64,000 nt of DNA from an uncultured Gemmatimonadota bacterium (GCA_902826615.1 CADEFN010000009.1:62001-126000), one strand, 5' to 3'. Shown: positions 11,336 through 20,478, numbered from the stretch's first letter. The notes: generated by a model from the sequence alone, not told the origin. Numbers and translations: made by a program.

Positions 11336-12526
11336 ATGCCAATCTATCATTCGTTAGGTGAGGTACCCAGAAAACGTCACATCGTCTTTCGCCGCCCCGA
11401 TGGGGGATTGTACGCGGAAGAGCTGATGGGGCATGAGGGCTTCGTCGGGACCTCGTCGCTGCTGTATCACACGCATCCGCCCACGACGGTAAAGTCAGCG
11501 CGAAAGGTGCGCGATGTGGTGTGGGAGGCCGATGAGGGCACATCGTTGCGGCACCGGCACTTCCTCACGTCGCGTGTCAGGAAGGGTGGGAGTGCGACGA
11601 TGGATCGCATTCCGCTGCTGTTCAACAGCGACATCGCCATGTCGTATGTGGAACCCGATGCGATCGACGCGCACTTCTACCGCAACTCGCAGGCGGACGA
11701 GGTGGTGTACGTGGTCGAGGGGCAGGGGGTGCTCGAGTCCGTCTACGGCGACCTGCCCTACAAGCCGGGAGACTACATCGTCATTCACCGCAACATCCTG
11801 CACCGGTGGCGGCTCGATGCGGCCGCGCCGAGCAAGCTGCTGGTGATGGAAAGTGCGGGGCATATCCGCTTTCCCAGGCGATATCGGAACGAGTACGGCC
11901 AGCTCCTCGAAGGGGCGCCATTTTGTGAGCGCGACATCCGCCGGCCGCAGTCCCTGGCGCCACACGATGAGCGGGGGGACTTTCCGCTCTTCGTCAAGCA
12001 ATACAATGCCATCAACGAACTGATCCTCGATCACCATCCGTTCGACGTGGTGGGGTGGGATGGCTACTTCTATCCCTGGGCCTTCAATATCCACGACTTC
12101 GAGCCGATCGTCGGACGCATTCACCAGCCGCCTCCGGTGCACCAGACGTTTCAGGGGGACGGCTTCGTGATCTGCTCCTTCTGCCCGCGTCCCTACGACT
12201 TCGACCCGAATGCTGTCCCCGCGCCATACAACCACTCGAATGTGGACAGCGACGAGGTGCTGTTCTACGCATCGAGCGAGTTCATGAGCCGCAAGGGCAT
12301 CGAATACGGATCGATCACCCATCATCCCGACGGGTTGCCGCATGGCCCGCATCCGGGTCGGACCGAGGCCAGTATTGGCGCGAAGTACACCAATGAGCTG
12401 GCGGTGATGATGGATTCGTTCCGGCCGCTCAAGGTGGCGAAGCCGGCGATGACGATTGAAGACCCGAAGTACCACCAGAGCTGGGTGGATCAGCAGCATG
12501 CGGCGTTTAGTCCGCCCACTTCTTGA
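11336..12526 (+). CDS. hmgA: homogentisate 1,2-dioxygenase
   Basis: 396-residue cupin-type iron dioxygenase that opens the homogentisate ring to maleylacetoacetate. Diagnostic segments are the N-terminal MPIYHSLGEVPRKRH, the cupin DEVVYVVEGQGVLESVYGDL with PGDYIVIHRNILHRW, and the C-terminal iron-site region around YNHSNVDSDEVLFYASSEF, ending GLPHGPHPG. The length fits the shorter bacterial form. It follows hppD, giving two consecutive steps of tyrosine degradation. Maleylacetoacetate isomerase and fumarylacetoacetase are not adjacent. Both ends of the ORF touch nonamer arrays, which is very unusual. One GTTAGG copy (11353) supplies the TTA codon of SLGEV. Confidence 0.93.
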   Translation: MPIYHSLGEVPRKRHIVFRRPDGGLYAEELMGHEGFVGTSSLLYHTHPPTTVKSARKVRDVVWEADEGTSLRHRHFLTSRVRKGGSATMDRIPLLFNSDIAMSYVEPDAIDAHFYRNSQADEVVYVVEGQGVLESVYGDLPYKPGDYIVIHRNILHRWRLDAAAPSKLLVMESAGHIRFPRRYRNEYGQLLEGAPFCERDIRRPQSLAPHDERGDFPLFVKQYNAINELILDHHPFDVVGWDGYFYPWAFNIHDFEPIVGRIHQPPPVHQTFQGDGFVICSFCPRPYDFDPNAVPAPYNHSNVDSDEVLFYASSEFMSRKGIEYGSITHHPDGLPHGPHPGRTEASIGAKYTNELAVMMDSFRPLKVAKPAMTIEDPKYHQSWVDQQHAAFSPPTS

Positions 12527-12580
12527 GAGGCACGAGAGGCACGAGAGGCACGAGAAGCACGGGAAGCACGGGAAGTATGA
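12527..12580 (+). repeat. nonamer tandem array starting right after the hmgA stop
   Basis: Six 9-base units follow the TGA at 12524-12526 without a gap: GAGGCACGA three times, GAAGCACGG twice and a degenerate GAAGTATGA. The orientation is the same as in the array after hppD and opposite to the one before hmgA. Confidence 0.88.
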
Positions 12581-12636
12581 AAGGGGTCAAGGTGGGTGTT
12601 GATACATTGCGAATTTCCTTCAAACGGGTTTTCTGG

Positions 12637-13890
12637 ATGAAATCGATTCTTTCGGCGCTCCTGCTTGCTCTCCCCTTGGTGGTTGACGCCCAGGCGTCCC
12701 GCGAGTCGTACCTGCCGCGCGCTCGGCGGCTGATGCGTGAGGCGCCGTTCATCGACTCGCACAACGATTTGCCGGAGATGATCCGGCTCAATGGCGCATT
12801 CGACCTCGACCGGTACGATCCCGACAAAACGCTCCCCATCGACACCGACATTCCGCGAGCGAAAAAGGGGCTCGTGGGGGGACAGTTCTGGGCGGCGTAT
12901 GTGCCGTCGCAGTACGAGGGTGAAGGGGCAGGGAAGATGGTCCTCGAGGAGATTGACCTCATCCGCCGGATGATCGACCGCTCGCCCAGCCTGGAGTTTG
13001 CCACGACCGCGGCCGACATCGTCCGCATTCACAAGAAGGGAAAGATTGCCTCGCTCATCGGCATCGAGGGTGGGCACGCCATCGACAACTCGTTAGGGAT
13101 GCTGCGGATCGCTCATGCCATGGGAGCGCGCTACATGACCCTCACGCATGGGTCGTCAACCGCGTGGGCCGACGCCTCCACCGACGCCGCCAAGCACTCG
13201 GGACTCAGCCCCTTCGGGCTCGAGGTGGTTCGCGAGATGAACCGGCTGGGCATGATGGTCGACATCTCGCACGTCTCCGACGCCGTGATGAGTGCGGTGG
13301 CCCGCACCAGTGAGGCGCCACTTTTCTTCAGCCACTCATCGGTACGGCGTCTGGCCGATCATCCGCGCAATGTGCCCGACTCGATTCTGATGAAGCTGAA
13401 GGAGAAGGACGGCGTGGTGATGGTCAACGCCTTTCCGGCATTTGTCGACTCCGCGGCCGCCGTCATGATGCGTGACGTCTTTGGGGTCCAGCGCCGCTAT
13501 CAGGCGCAGTGGCCCAACGACCCCGCCAAGGTGGACTCGGCCTTTCTGGCCTACATCAACAATGTGCCGAACACCACGCTCGAGAAATACGTCGATCACA
13601 TCGACTACATCGTCAAACTCATCGGTGTGGATCACGTGGGCATCGGGGCGGATCTGGGCGCGATCGACAAACACCCCGCCGGGCTCGACGACATCTCCAT
13701 GTTCCCCAACGTGGTGGCCGAGTTGCTGCGCCGCGGATACACGGACGTGCAGACCAAGAAGATCATGGGCGGCAACGTGCTTCGCGTGATGCGGAAGACG
13801 GAGGCTGTGGCCAAGCGACTGCAGAAAACGCGAAAGCCCTCCGTCATGCGCATTACCGAGGGAGGGCGGGTCGTCGGTCCGGCTGACTAA
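12637..13890 (+). CDS. membrane dipeptidase (M19, renal dipeptidase family)
   Basis: 417-residue exported zinc dipeptidase. The start ATG 12637 gives a clean signal peptide (MKSILSALLLALPLVVDAQA); an earlier in-frame ATG at 12577 would only add repeat-derived residues. Metal-binding motifs are present in family order: DSHNDLPE near the N-terminus, GIEGGHAIDN, VDISHVSD and FSHSSVRRL with ADHPRN, then GIGADLGA. The enzyme splits dipeptides into amino acids, in line with the other peptidases in the window. The stop overlaps the stop of the convergent gene by four bases (CTAA). Confidence 0.93.
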   Translation: MKSILSALLLALPLVVDAQASRESYLPRARRLMREAPFIDSHNDLPEMIRLNGAFDLDRYDPDKTLPIDTDIPRAKKGLVGGQFWAAYVPSQYEGEGAGKMVLEEIDLIRRMIDRSPSLEFATTAADIVRIHKKGKIASLIGIEGGHAIDNSLGMLRIAHAMGARYMTLTHGSSTAWADASTDAAKHSGLSPFGLEVVREMNRLGMMVDISHVSDAVMSAVARTSEAPLFFSHSSVRRLADHPRNVPDSILMKLKEKDGVVMVNAFPAFVDSAAAVMMRDVFGVQRRYQAQWPNDPAKVDSAFLAYINNVPNTTLEKYVDHIDYIVKLIGVDHVGIGADLGAIDKHPAGLDDISMFPNVVAELLRRGYTDVQTKKIMGGNVLRVMRKTEAVAKRLQKTRKPSVMRITEGGRVVGPAD

Positions 13891-14405
13891 CTGGTCCCCG
13901 TTCGTTTCACGTAGTAGCCATCGAACATCGTCGACCAGGTGGCGCCCTTGTCGTCGGAGCGCTCCCAGAGTTGGCGCACACGGCCGTCGGGGAGTGGCGT
14001 GAAGGTCATGCGGCTGCGGAATGCACCTTTGGGGTCCGCCCCATCACCTTCGAGGATCATCGCCGTGCCCTGAAGGCCTCCGTCGAACAACGCGAGCAGG
14101 CCCCCGTTGTCGACCCACGACTGATGCCAACGTCCCGTGCGTGTGTCGAAGGTGTTGTAGCTCTCGCCCTTGTAGGGGCCATTGAGCAACGAGTAGGACT
14201 CCTTCACGACACACCCATTGAGGATGGACGTGATCGAGCTGCGGGCGATGACCTGACCGGCAGGATTTTTCACATCCCACTCGCCTAACCAGAAGTCGAA
14301 CTGCCGCGACGCGGGGGTCTGGCACGGGGGCGCCGATGGCGCTTGAGCGCTCAGTCCCGCCGGAAGAACGAGAGCACCGGCCAACAGCAAACGGGCGAGG
14401 GTCAT
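13887..14405 (-). CDS. secreted DUF1579-like protein
   Basis: 172 residues from the signal-peptide start (MTLARLLLAGALVLPAGLSAQ). The mature part opens with QFDFWLGEWDVKNPAGQ, which resembles the opening of DUF1579-type lipocalin-like domains, and is rich in alternating beta-strand patterns (YNTFDTRTGRWHQSWVDNG). No catalytic residues are recognised. It converges on the M19 gene. Upstream is a 237-base gap before the end of the enoyl-CoA hydratase gene, so it probably has its own promoter. Function unknown. Confidence 0.7.
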   Translation of the reverse strand: MTLARLLLAGALVLPAGLSAQAPSAPPCQTPASRQFDFWLGEWDVKNPAGQVIARSSITSILNGCVVKESYSLLNGPYKGESYNTFDTRTGRWHQSWVDNGGLLALFDGGLQGTAMILEGDGADPKGAFRSRMTFTPLPDGRVRQLWERSDDKGATWSTMFDGYYVKRTGTS

Positions 14406-14579
14406 GGCGGTCGGGGGCTGGAGACGATCCAAATCAACTACTCGTGATGGATCATCGCGCAGCGGCTGTGACCGATGGGCCGTGCCCCGTGACGAAGCGT
14501 TCCCCTGTTTGCCCGGTTTGTCGGGATTCGCGGCGGTACTGCGAATAGGAGGGGTGAAGGACGTTACGTACGGGGTGCA

Positions 14580-14626
14580 GGGACAGGAGTCACGGTGTGT
14601 GGATGCTGTGGGGTAACTCCTGTTCC
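14580..14626 (-). terminator. hairpin downstream of the enoyl-CoA hydratase gene
   Basis: GGGACAGGAGT (14580-14590) pairs with ACTCCTGTTCCC (14616-14626) apart from one bulged T, around a 25-base loop. It lies 17 bases beyond the stop of the minus-strand gene that ends at 14643. No T-run is evident, so it may be a weak terminator or an mRNA end structure. Nothing else is recognised in 14406-14642. Confidence 0.4.
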
Positions 14627-14642
14627 CTGTCACTTCCGTGTG

Positions 14643-15404
14643 CTACTTCGCGCCGAAGGCAGCAATGGCATTGCGGGTGAAATCGGAGAGCACGAGCGAG
14701 CCGCTCATTCCGGCGCGCTCGGCCAGCAGTGTGTCCCAATGCTCCGTGCCTGCCCAGAAGACCTCCTTGAGCAGCGCGACTGCGGCTGGATTCGCCTTGG
14801 AGAGCCGCAGGCATAACCCGGCCACGGCGGCGTCGAGTTCTTCCACGCTTGGGGTGACTTTGGCGTAGAGGCCGGTGCGGAGGGCCCAATCAGCATCCCG
14901 CCAATCAAAGTCGACGGTCATGGCGCAGTAGTGGGCCCTGCCGATTTTGTGCTCAATGGGCGGGCCGACCACGAACGGCCCGATTCCAACCGCCAGCTCA
15001 CTCAGGCGAACGGCCGCAGAGTTGTGGGCGATGGCATAGTCCGACGTGGCAATGATCCCCAGTGCACCACCGGCTGCCTTGCCCTGAACGCGGGTGACGA
15101 TGAATCGCGGGCACCGCTTCATCGCCTGGATGACACCCGCAAATCCTGAGAAGAAGTGCTGCCCTTCCTGCGGCGTCGAGATGGCCTTGAGCTCATCGAA
15201 CGACGCGCCGGCGCAGAAGGGTCCGGTCCCGCTGCTTTCGAGTCGGATGACCGTGACGTCCTGCCTGCGACCCGTGGCCTCGATGGTGGAGGCGAGTTCG
15301 CGAAGGAGGGCGCCCGGAAGCGAGTTTCCGCGCGGGTGGCCAAAGGTTATGGTCGCGATGCCGTCGGCAACCGCGACAGTGACAAATCCGGGTTCAGGGC
15401 TCAT
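14643..15404 (-). CDS. enoyl-CoA hydratase/isomerase family protein, paaF-like candidate
   Basis: 253-residue crotonase-fold protein, starting at the methionine of [19 protein letters not shown]. The oxyanion-hole segments are visible ([10 protein letters not shown] and [14 protein letters not shown]). The C-terminal half diverges from standard PaaF, and the usual second catalytic glutamate region is altered to [16 protein letters not shown]. It is divergent from paaABCD with a 212-base shared upstream region, so a role in phenylacetate catabolism (hydration of 2,3-dehydroadipyl-CoA) is plausible. Another role, such as branched-chain acyl-CoA degradation, cannot be excluded. Confidence 0.8.
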   Translation of the reverse strand: MSPEPGFVTVAVADGIATITFGHPRGNSLPGALLRELASTIEATGRRQDVTVIRLESSGTGPFCAGASFDELKAISTPQEGQHFFSGFAGVIQAMKRCPRFIVTRVQGKAAGGALGIIATSDYAIAHNSAAVRLSELAVGIGPFVVGPPIEHKIGRAHYCAMTVDFDWRDADWALRTGLYAKVTPSVEELDAAVAGLCLRLSKANPAAVALLKEVFWAGTEHWDTLLAERAGMSGSLVLSDFTRNAIAAFGAK

Positions 15405-15524
15405 TCGGATGGTCTGCTGGAAGAGCGCGGAGGATGGAAGCCCCGCGTGCTCCGCGCAATGGGACACTCCTGGTCTCGTTCATTCTTTCCGCGGGGACGG
15501 GCTGGTCGTCAGAGATCTGCCGAA

Positions 15525-15555
15525 TTGACGCTCACAAGGCACGTGGTGTTAGATT
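15525..15555 (+). promoter_or_regulatory. weak candidate promoter for paaABCD
   Basis: TTGACG at 15525-15530 resembles a -35 element. An AT-rich GTTAGATT at 15548-15555 could hold the -10 at a spacing of 17-19 bases, although it matches consensus poorly. It would start transcription about 55 bases before paaA. Confidence 0.3.
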
Positions 15556-15616
15556 CCCGAACCTGTTGCGGCGACAGCGTTTGGACACTTCGACCGCGCG
15601 GACAATCGGAGCCCTT

Positions 15617-16585
15617 ATGTCGATGACGACTGCACCTGCCGAGGATCCCACGAAACTGGCCGAGTTCGAGTCGCGCCTGAACGCCGGGGAGACAATCGAG
15701 CCGAAGGACTGGATGCCGGAGAAGTACCGCAAACAGCTCATTCGGATGATGTCGCAGCATGCCCACTCCGAGATCGTCGGCATGCTTCCCGAAGGAAACT
15801 GGATCACCCGCGCGCCAAGCTTGCGCCGCAAAATGGTCCTCCTCGCCAAGGTCCAGGACGAAGCGGGGCACGGGCTCTACATCTACTGCGGCACCGAGAC
15901 CCTCAACGTCTCGCGCGAAGAACTGGTCGACCAGCTCCTGACGGGGAAGGCGAAGTACTCCAGCATCTTCAACTATCCAACGCTCACCTGGGCCGACATC
16001 GGCGTGATCGGCTGGTTTGTGGATGGCGCAGCGATTGTGAACCAGACCATGCTCGCAAAGACATCGTACGGGCCGTATGCACGGGCGATGATCCGCATCT
16101 GCAAAGAGGAAAACTTCCACAAGCGCCAGGGCTACGAAATCTGCTCGGTGCTTTCCAATGGCACGCCGGCGCAGAAGGCCATGGTGCAGGACGCCGTGAA
16201 TCGCTGGTGGTGGCCGTCGCTCATGATGTTCGGCCCGAGTGATGCCGCGTCGCCAAACTCGGCTGAACTCATGCGCTGGCGTGTGAAGAAAGAGACCAAC
16301 GACGCCCTGCGTCAGCGGTTTGTGAACCTCACCATCCCACAGGCGCTGGCGATCAACCTCACGGTGCCCGACCCCGGTCTGCGCTACGACGCCGAGACGG
16401 AGAACTGGGAGTTCGGGGCGATCGATTGGAGCGAGTTCCAGCAGGTGATTGCCGGGAACGGACCGTGCAACCGCGAGCGTCTCGCGGCCAGACGCAAGGC
16501 GCATGACGATGGCGCCTGGGTGCGTGAGGCAGCGGAAGCGCATGCCGCACGGCAGGCGGCCAAGGCACAGAGCAGCGCCGCCTGA
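15617..16585 (+). CDS. paaA: phenylacetyl-CoA 1,2-epoxidase, catalytic subunit PaaA
   Basis: 322-residue ferritin-like di-iron protein, the oxygen-activating subunit of the multicomponent epoxidase that converts phenylacetyl-CoA to its ring 1,2-epoxide. Conserved stretches include [39 protein letters not shown] (E..H iron ligands) and [15 protein letters not shown] (second E..H pair), then [15 protein letters not shown]. The start ATG 15617 is chosen because upstream codons are not PaaA-like. A short Ala/Arg-rich C-terminal tail extends beyond the core. It is first in a paaABCD operon. Confidence 0.97.
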   Translation: MSMTTAPAEDPTKLAEFESRLNAGETIEPKDWMPEKYRKQLIRMMSQHAHSEIVGMLPEGNWITRAPSLRRKMVLLAKVQDEAGHGLYIYCGTETLNVSREELVDQLLTGKAKYSSIFNYPTLTWADIGVIGWFVDGAAIVNQTMLAKTSYGPYARAMIRICKEENFHKRQGYEICSVLSNGTPAQKAMVQDAVNRWWWPSLMMFGPSDAASPNSAELMRWRVKKETNDALRQRFVNLTIPQALAINLTVPDPGLRYDAETENWEFGAIDWSEFQQVIAGNGPCNRERLAARRKAHDDGAWVREAAEAHAARQAAKAQSSAA

Positions 16586-16611
16586 TTCAGACTACTCAAC
16601 AGCAGCATACC

Positions 16612-16899
16612 ATGTCCGATACGCAGTGGCCACTTTGGGAAGTGTTCACCCAGGAAGGGGAAGGCGCCCCGCATGAGCATGCGGGGAGTGTACACGCCAC
16701 CGATGCCGAACACGCCATCCAGAATGCGCGCGATGTTTACGCACGGCGCGGCAAGGTGGTGAGTCTCTGGGTGGTGCCCACTGAATCCATTTCGGCGTCG
16801 TCGCCCGGTGATGCGGGACCGTTGTTCGACCCCGGTTCAGACAAGGCGTATCGGCATCCCCAGTTCTACAAGTCGCCGCGCGGCGTCAAGATTTTCTAG
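16612..16899 (+). CDS. paaB: phenylacetyl-CoA epoxidase subunit PaaB
   Basis: 95 residues, the usual size. The fold is recognised from WPLWEVFTQEGEGAPHEHAG and ALQ-like spacing in AEHAIQNARDVYARRG, followed by VSLWVVPTESI. PaaB bridges PaaAC units in the epoxidase. It is 26 bases after paaA and 26 before paaC, consistent with a single transcript. Confidence 0.95.
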   Translation: MSDTQWPLWEVFTQEGEGAPHEHAGSVHATDAEHAIQNARDVYARRGKVVSLWVVPTESISASSPGDAGPLFDPGSDKAYRHPQFYKSPRGVKIF

Positions 16900-16925
16900 C
16901 GCGGCCGGCATCGGACTTCGAGGTC

Positions 16926-17750
16926 ATGACAGAACCAGCAAGCGCGAGCGTGACAGAGCATGCGGGAGCCAGAGCGGCCGGTCCAACGGCCGGCGATGCC
17001 AGCAACCCGCTCTTTGAGTTCCTCTGCCGCATGGGTGACGATCGGCTGATCCTCGGCCAGCGTCTGGCCCAGTGGTGCGGTCATGCGCCGATTCTCGAGG
17101 AAGACATTGCCCTGACCAACTTCTCGCTCGATTTCGTTGGGCAGGCGGCGGCGTTCCTCAAGCTGGCCGGCGAGGCGGAAGGGCAGGGTCGCGACGAAGA
17201 TGCCCTGGCGTTCCTTCGCGATGAAAACGCCTTTCGCAATGCCAAGCTGGTCGAGCTGCCTAACGGTGACTTTGCCTTCACCCTCGTCAGGCAGTACTTC
17301 TTCGATGCCTGGGACGTGCTGCTGCTCGACGCCCTCAGCCGGAGCACCCATGCCACCCTGGCCGGCATCGCCGCCAAGGCGCTCAAGGAAGCGAAGTATC
17401 ACGTGCGGCATTCCGCGGGGTGGGTACTCCGTCTTGGCGATGGGACCGAGGAGAGCCACCGGCGGACGCAACAGGCGCTCAACGAACTCTGGTCGTACAC
17501 CGGCGAGCTCTTCGAAAGCGACGAGGTGGAACGCGCACTCGCCGCGGACGGGGTGGTACCGAGCTTCGCCTCCCTGCGGGCGCCCTGGGAAACCGCGGTT
17601 CGCGACCTGCTGGCCCAGGCGACTCTGGTGATTCCTGACGACGCTCGCGTCGTGACCGGCGGGCGCCGTGGCCGGCACACCGAGTACCTCGGCCACATGC
17701 TCGCCGAAATGCAGATCCTGCCGCGTTCACATCCCGGAGCCACGTGGTAG
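16926..17750 (+). CDS. paaC: phenylacetyl-CoA epoxidase structural subunit PaaC
   Basis: 274 residues, ferritin-like but the non-catalytic partner of PaaA. Characteristic segments are RMGDDRLILGQRLAQWCGH, EDIALTNFSLDFVGQA, LPNGDFAFTLVRQYFFD and KEAKYHVRHSAGWVLRLGDG. A roughly 20-residue Ala/Gly-rich N-terminal extension precedes the conserved part, so the true start could be a little downstream. The end overlaps paaD by seven bases. Confidence 0.95.
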   Translation: MTEPASASVTEHAGARAAGPTAGDASNPLFEFLCRMGDDRLILGQRLAQWCGHAPILEEDIALTNFSLDFVGQAAAFLKLAGEAEGQGRDEDALAFLRDENAFRNAKLVELPNGDFAFTLVRQYFFDAWDVLLLDALSRSTHATLAGIAAKALKEAKYHVRHSAGWVLRLGDGTEESHRRTQQALNELWSYTGELFESDEVERALAADGVVPSFASLRAPWETAVRDLLAQATLVIPDDARVVTGGRRGRHTEYLGHMLAEMQILPRSHPGATW

Positions 17751-18238
17751 CCACGCGCGAGCAGGTGCTCGACTGGTTGCACGAGGTGAAGGACCCCGAG
17801 GTTCCGGTGGTGAGTGTGGTGGAACTCGGTGTGGTGCGTGATGTGGTGGTGGGCCCCGACTCGGTGCGCGTCGACATCACACCCACCTATTCGGGTTGCC
17901 CGGCGATGCGGGTGATGGAGGACGAGATCGTCGCCACCCTGCAGCAGCATGGAATGACCAACGTCTCCGTGCGCACGGTCTTCAACGAGCCGTGGACCAC
18001 CGAGTGGATGACGGCGGCCGCGCGCGAGAAGCTGCGGGCCTACGGAATCAGTCCTCCGCTGCATCTGCAGGACGACCACCCCACGCTGGTGCCGCTGCGA
18101 CGCAACGTGGTGATAGCCTGCCCATTCTGCGGCTCACACACCACCACGTTGCGAAGCGAGTTCGGCTCGACGGCGTGCAAGGCGATCTACACCTGCAACG
18201 AGTGTCGCCAGCCGTTCGACTACTTCAAGGCCATCTGA
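17744..18238 (+). CDS. paaD: phenylacetyl-CoA epoxidase assembly subunit PaaD
   Basis: 164 residues from GTG 17744, overlapping paaC. The N-terminal part is a DUF59/MIP18-type domain (LHEVKDPEVPVVSVVELGVV and TYSGCPAMRVMEDEI), thought to help insert or mature iron centres. The C-terminal end carries four cysteines in a CPFCG...CNEC arrangement, as in other PaaD proteins. paaE, the flavin/iron-sulfur reductase that normally follows, is absent: the next gene is on the other strand and starts one base after the stop. Confidence 0.95.
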   Translation: MVATREQVLDWLHEVKDPEVPVVSVVELGVVRDVVVGPDSVRVDITPTYSGCPAMRVMEDEIVATLQQHGMTNVSVRTVFNEPWTTEWMTAAAREKLRAYGISPPLHLQDDHPTLVPLRRNVVIACPFCGSHTTTLRSEFGSTACKAIYTCNECRQPFDYFKAI

Positions 18239-18676
18239 TTACATCGCGCTTTTCATGCGCGAGAACGGGAACCCCTTGCACCCTTTTTTCGGGTTGCCGC
18301 GATCCGCTGCCGCGGTTGCCTCGGCGGCCTCGGGTGTTTCCGCCTTGTAGGCCGTGTAGCAATACCCCCAGGTCCACTCGCCCTGATCCTGGAAGCGGAC
18401 CAGATCGATGCGCGAGAACCGGTTGGGGTTGGACGAATTTTCCGGCGCATTGTGCGCCACGATGTACTGCTCGCGGGCGTTCCACTTGATTATGTGGTAG
18501 ATGGCCTTGGGACCCTGCCGCCATTCCTCCCTGGTGATCTCGTACGGATTGCCGTAGTCATCGAGAAACTTGCCGAGCATGGCCGACGGGGGTGCTTCCT
18601 GTGTTTGGGCCTGCGCGGCTCCTGCCGACGCGGCGAGTGCGACCGCGAGGGTGATACACCGAGAGATGAGGGTCAT
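18239..18676 (-). CDS. small secreted protein of unknown function
   Basis: 145 residues with a signal peptide (MTLISRCITLAVALAASAGAAQAQ). The mature part contains FLDDYGNPYEITREEWRQG and WGYCYTAYKAETPEAAEAT, with two cysteines that could form a disulfide. No family is recognised. It follows glpD on the same strand with 23 bases between, so it is probably the second gene of a glpD operon, and it abuts paaD tail to tail. Confidence 0.7.
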   Translation of the reverse strand: MTLISRCITLAVALAASAGAAQAQTQEAPPSAMLGKFLDDYGNPYEITREEWRQGPKAIYHIIKWNAREQYIVAHNAPENSSNPNRFSRIDLVRFQDQGEWTWGYCYTAYKAETPEAAEATAAADRGNPKKGCKGFPFSRMKSAM

Positions 18677-18699
18677 GTGTGCTCCATCTGGAGGTGAGG

Positions 18700-20301
18700 T
18701 CACGACAGCATGCTGACGCGACGGTAATACGCGGCAACCACCGCGTGTTCGGAGTGCGTGCGCTCCGGCGTCCATCCGTGGATGGAGCCTAACGCCGCTG
18801 CGACCGTGGCCAGATCGCCGTCAGACGGGGGACCCAGTGTCCCCAGGCCGGTGCGGCGGAAGAGCACGTCGCTCAGGGTCATGGCCATTTCGCTGGTCGC
18901 TGCATAACGAGCGAGCCGCGCGGTCAGGGGGAGCGCAGGGTCCATCTGCCGCGTGAGGGTGCCCAGCGGCCGGATGAGGTGTTCGTCTGCGGACGGGACG
19001 TGCGCGTGGCCAGCCCCTGGGAGCGGGGTCTGGGCGGTGTCACAGGGGCGCGCCGAGATGCCCAGCCGTTTCACGACGTCGTCCACGCATTCTTCCGCGA
19101 GGGCGCGCGAGGTGGTCCACTTGCCGCCAATCGCCGAGAGCAGGCGTGGACCATGGGAAAAGACGCCGGATTTGCGGCTGGCCTTGTAGGTGGAAGGTCC
19201 GGTGCCCACGAGCGGGCGCAGCCCCGCGTACGCCATGCGCACGTCGCTACGGTGCAGCTGTGCGGCTGGCAATCCTTCGTTGATCACGTCCAGGAAATCC
19301 GTGATGTCCTGTTCGGTGACCCCAACGTCGTCGGGAGGATCGTTGTAGGGCGTGTCCGTCGTCCCGATGAGTGAAAAGCTGCGCCAGGGTATGACAAAGA
19401 AGTGCCGGTCCCGAACTGGCACGAGCAGGGCGTGCGACTGCGTGAGTGATCGGGTGATGATGTGAATGCCCTTCGAGCGCGTCAGCACTGGCGGGTGCGA
19501 TGCCCCGAGGGCACGGGCGACGTTGTCAGCCCATGGGCCCCCGGCATTGAGCACCACCTTCGCTGTGATTGTGAACTCCGTCTGCCCGAGGCCATCCCGC
19601 ACGGTGACAACATGCGGTGTGCCTTGCTGCAGCCCGATGGCTTCCGCGTAGTTGGCGACAATGGCGCCATGCGCGGTGGCGTCGAGCAGGCATTCGATCG
19701 CCAGGCGCTCGGGGGCAAGAGAGTGCGCATCGCCATAGGCAAAGGCACCAGCACGCACCCGTCCAGCCAGGACGGGTTCCTTTGTCCCGGCCTCCTGCCC
19801 GGTGAGTGTCACATGTCGTGGAATGTGCTGCTCGGCAGGTAGTGCACGGTCGCGGTCCCAGGCGAGTGCGTCGTAGGTCATGAGCCCCAGTCGCATCACC
19901 AGATGATTGGCGCGGCTGGTGGCAGGGAGCAGGAAGGTCATCGGCGCCACCACGTGGGGCGCGATGTGTTGCCAGGTACGCCGCTCCCGCAGCGACTCGC
20001 GTACCACGTTCACCTGCAGTTCACGAAGGTATCGCAGTCCCCCGTGGATGAGCTTGGACGTCGCGGCGCTGGTGCCCCCCGAAAAGTCGTTGCGTTCGAT
20101 CAGGGCAACCGAGAGCCCCCGGCGCGCTGCGTCTCGCGCGATGCAGCAGCCGGTGATCCCACCGCCAATGACGAGGAGATCGAAGGTCGTCGAGGAGAGG
20201 GCAGGGAGGTGTCGCTTCACAAAGACCGGACCGGAGAGGCGGGCTCGTGGAAGGTAGCGAAGTCGGCCCGCGACTGCGGGAGGGAGTGTCCGGTCCATCA
20301 T
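18700..20301 (-). CDS. glpD: FAD-dependent glycerol-3-phosphate dehydrogenase
   Basis: 533 residues (starts at 20301 or 20298; two ATGs in a row). The FAD dinucleotide-binding motif GGGITGCCIARDAARRG is near residue 45, followed by GlpD-typical SKLIHGGLRYL, LNAGGPWADN, SKGIHIITR and SFSLIGTTDTPYNDPP. It oxidises glycerol-3-phosphate to dihydroxyacetone phosphate at the membrane and passes electrons to quinone. The C-terminal GlpD cap domain is present. No glpK or glpF lies nearby. The first 30 residues are less conserved and basic. Confidence 0.93.
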   Translation of the reverse strand: MMDRTLPPAVAGRLRYLPRARLSGPVFVKRHLPALSSTTFDLLVIGGGITGCCIARDAARRGLSVALIERNDFSGGTSAATSKLIHGGLRYLRELQVNVVRESLRERRTWQHIAPHVVAPMTFLLPATSRANHLVMRLGLMTYDALAWDRDRALPAEQHIPRHVTLTGQEAGTKEPVLAGRVRAGAFAYGDAHSLAPERLAIECLLDATAHGAIVANYAEAIGLQQGTPHVVTVRDGLGQTEFTITAKVVLNAGGPWADNVARALGASHPPVLTRSKGIHIITRSLTQSHALLVPVRDRHFFVIPWRSFSLIGTTDTPYNDPPDDVGVTEQDITDFLDVINEGLPAAQLHRSDVRMAYAGLRPLVGTGPSTYKASRKSGVFSHGPRLLSAIGGKWTTSRALAEECVDDVVKRLGISARPCDTAQTPLPGAGHAHVPSADEHLIRPLGTLTRQMDPALPLTARLARYAATSEMAMTLSDVLFRRTGLGTLGPPSDGDLATVAAALGSIHGWTPERTHSEHAVVAAYYRRVSMLS

Positions 20302-20468
20302 GCTGCTACGCCGCTGACACAGGATCGGATTGGTCCGTGTTTTCGCCTGCATTTCGTCCCACCGGGTTTCAATCCGGCAAGCGTGATGCGGCGTACCACT
20401 GCCGAGCGCAGGACACCAACTCGTCAGGCAGACGCAGGAACCGGCGCCCGTTGCTTTCCACCTTTATC

Positions 20469-20473
20469 AGGAG
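20469..20473 (+). promoter_or_regulatory. Shine-Dalgarno that fixes the DUF4331 start
   Basis: AGGAG lies five bases before ATG 20479, one of the clearest ribosome-binding sites in the window, and excludes longer in-frame starts. Confidence 0.8.
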
Positions 20474-20478
20474 TTGTC

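Noticed and set aside
11185-12580. CRISPR array
   Set aside because: Units are 9 bases and contiguous with no spacers, and no cas genes are present.
15509-16543. Long minus-strand reading frame opposite paaA
   Set aside because: PaaA on the plus strand has full family motifs; the antisense frame has no recognisable domain and follows from the third-position G+C bias.
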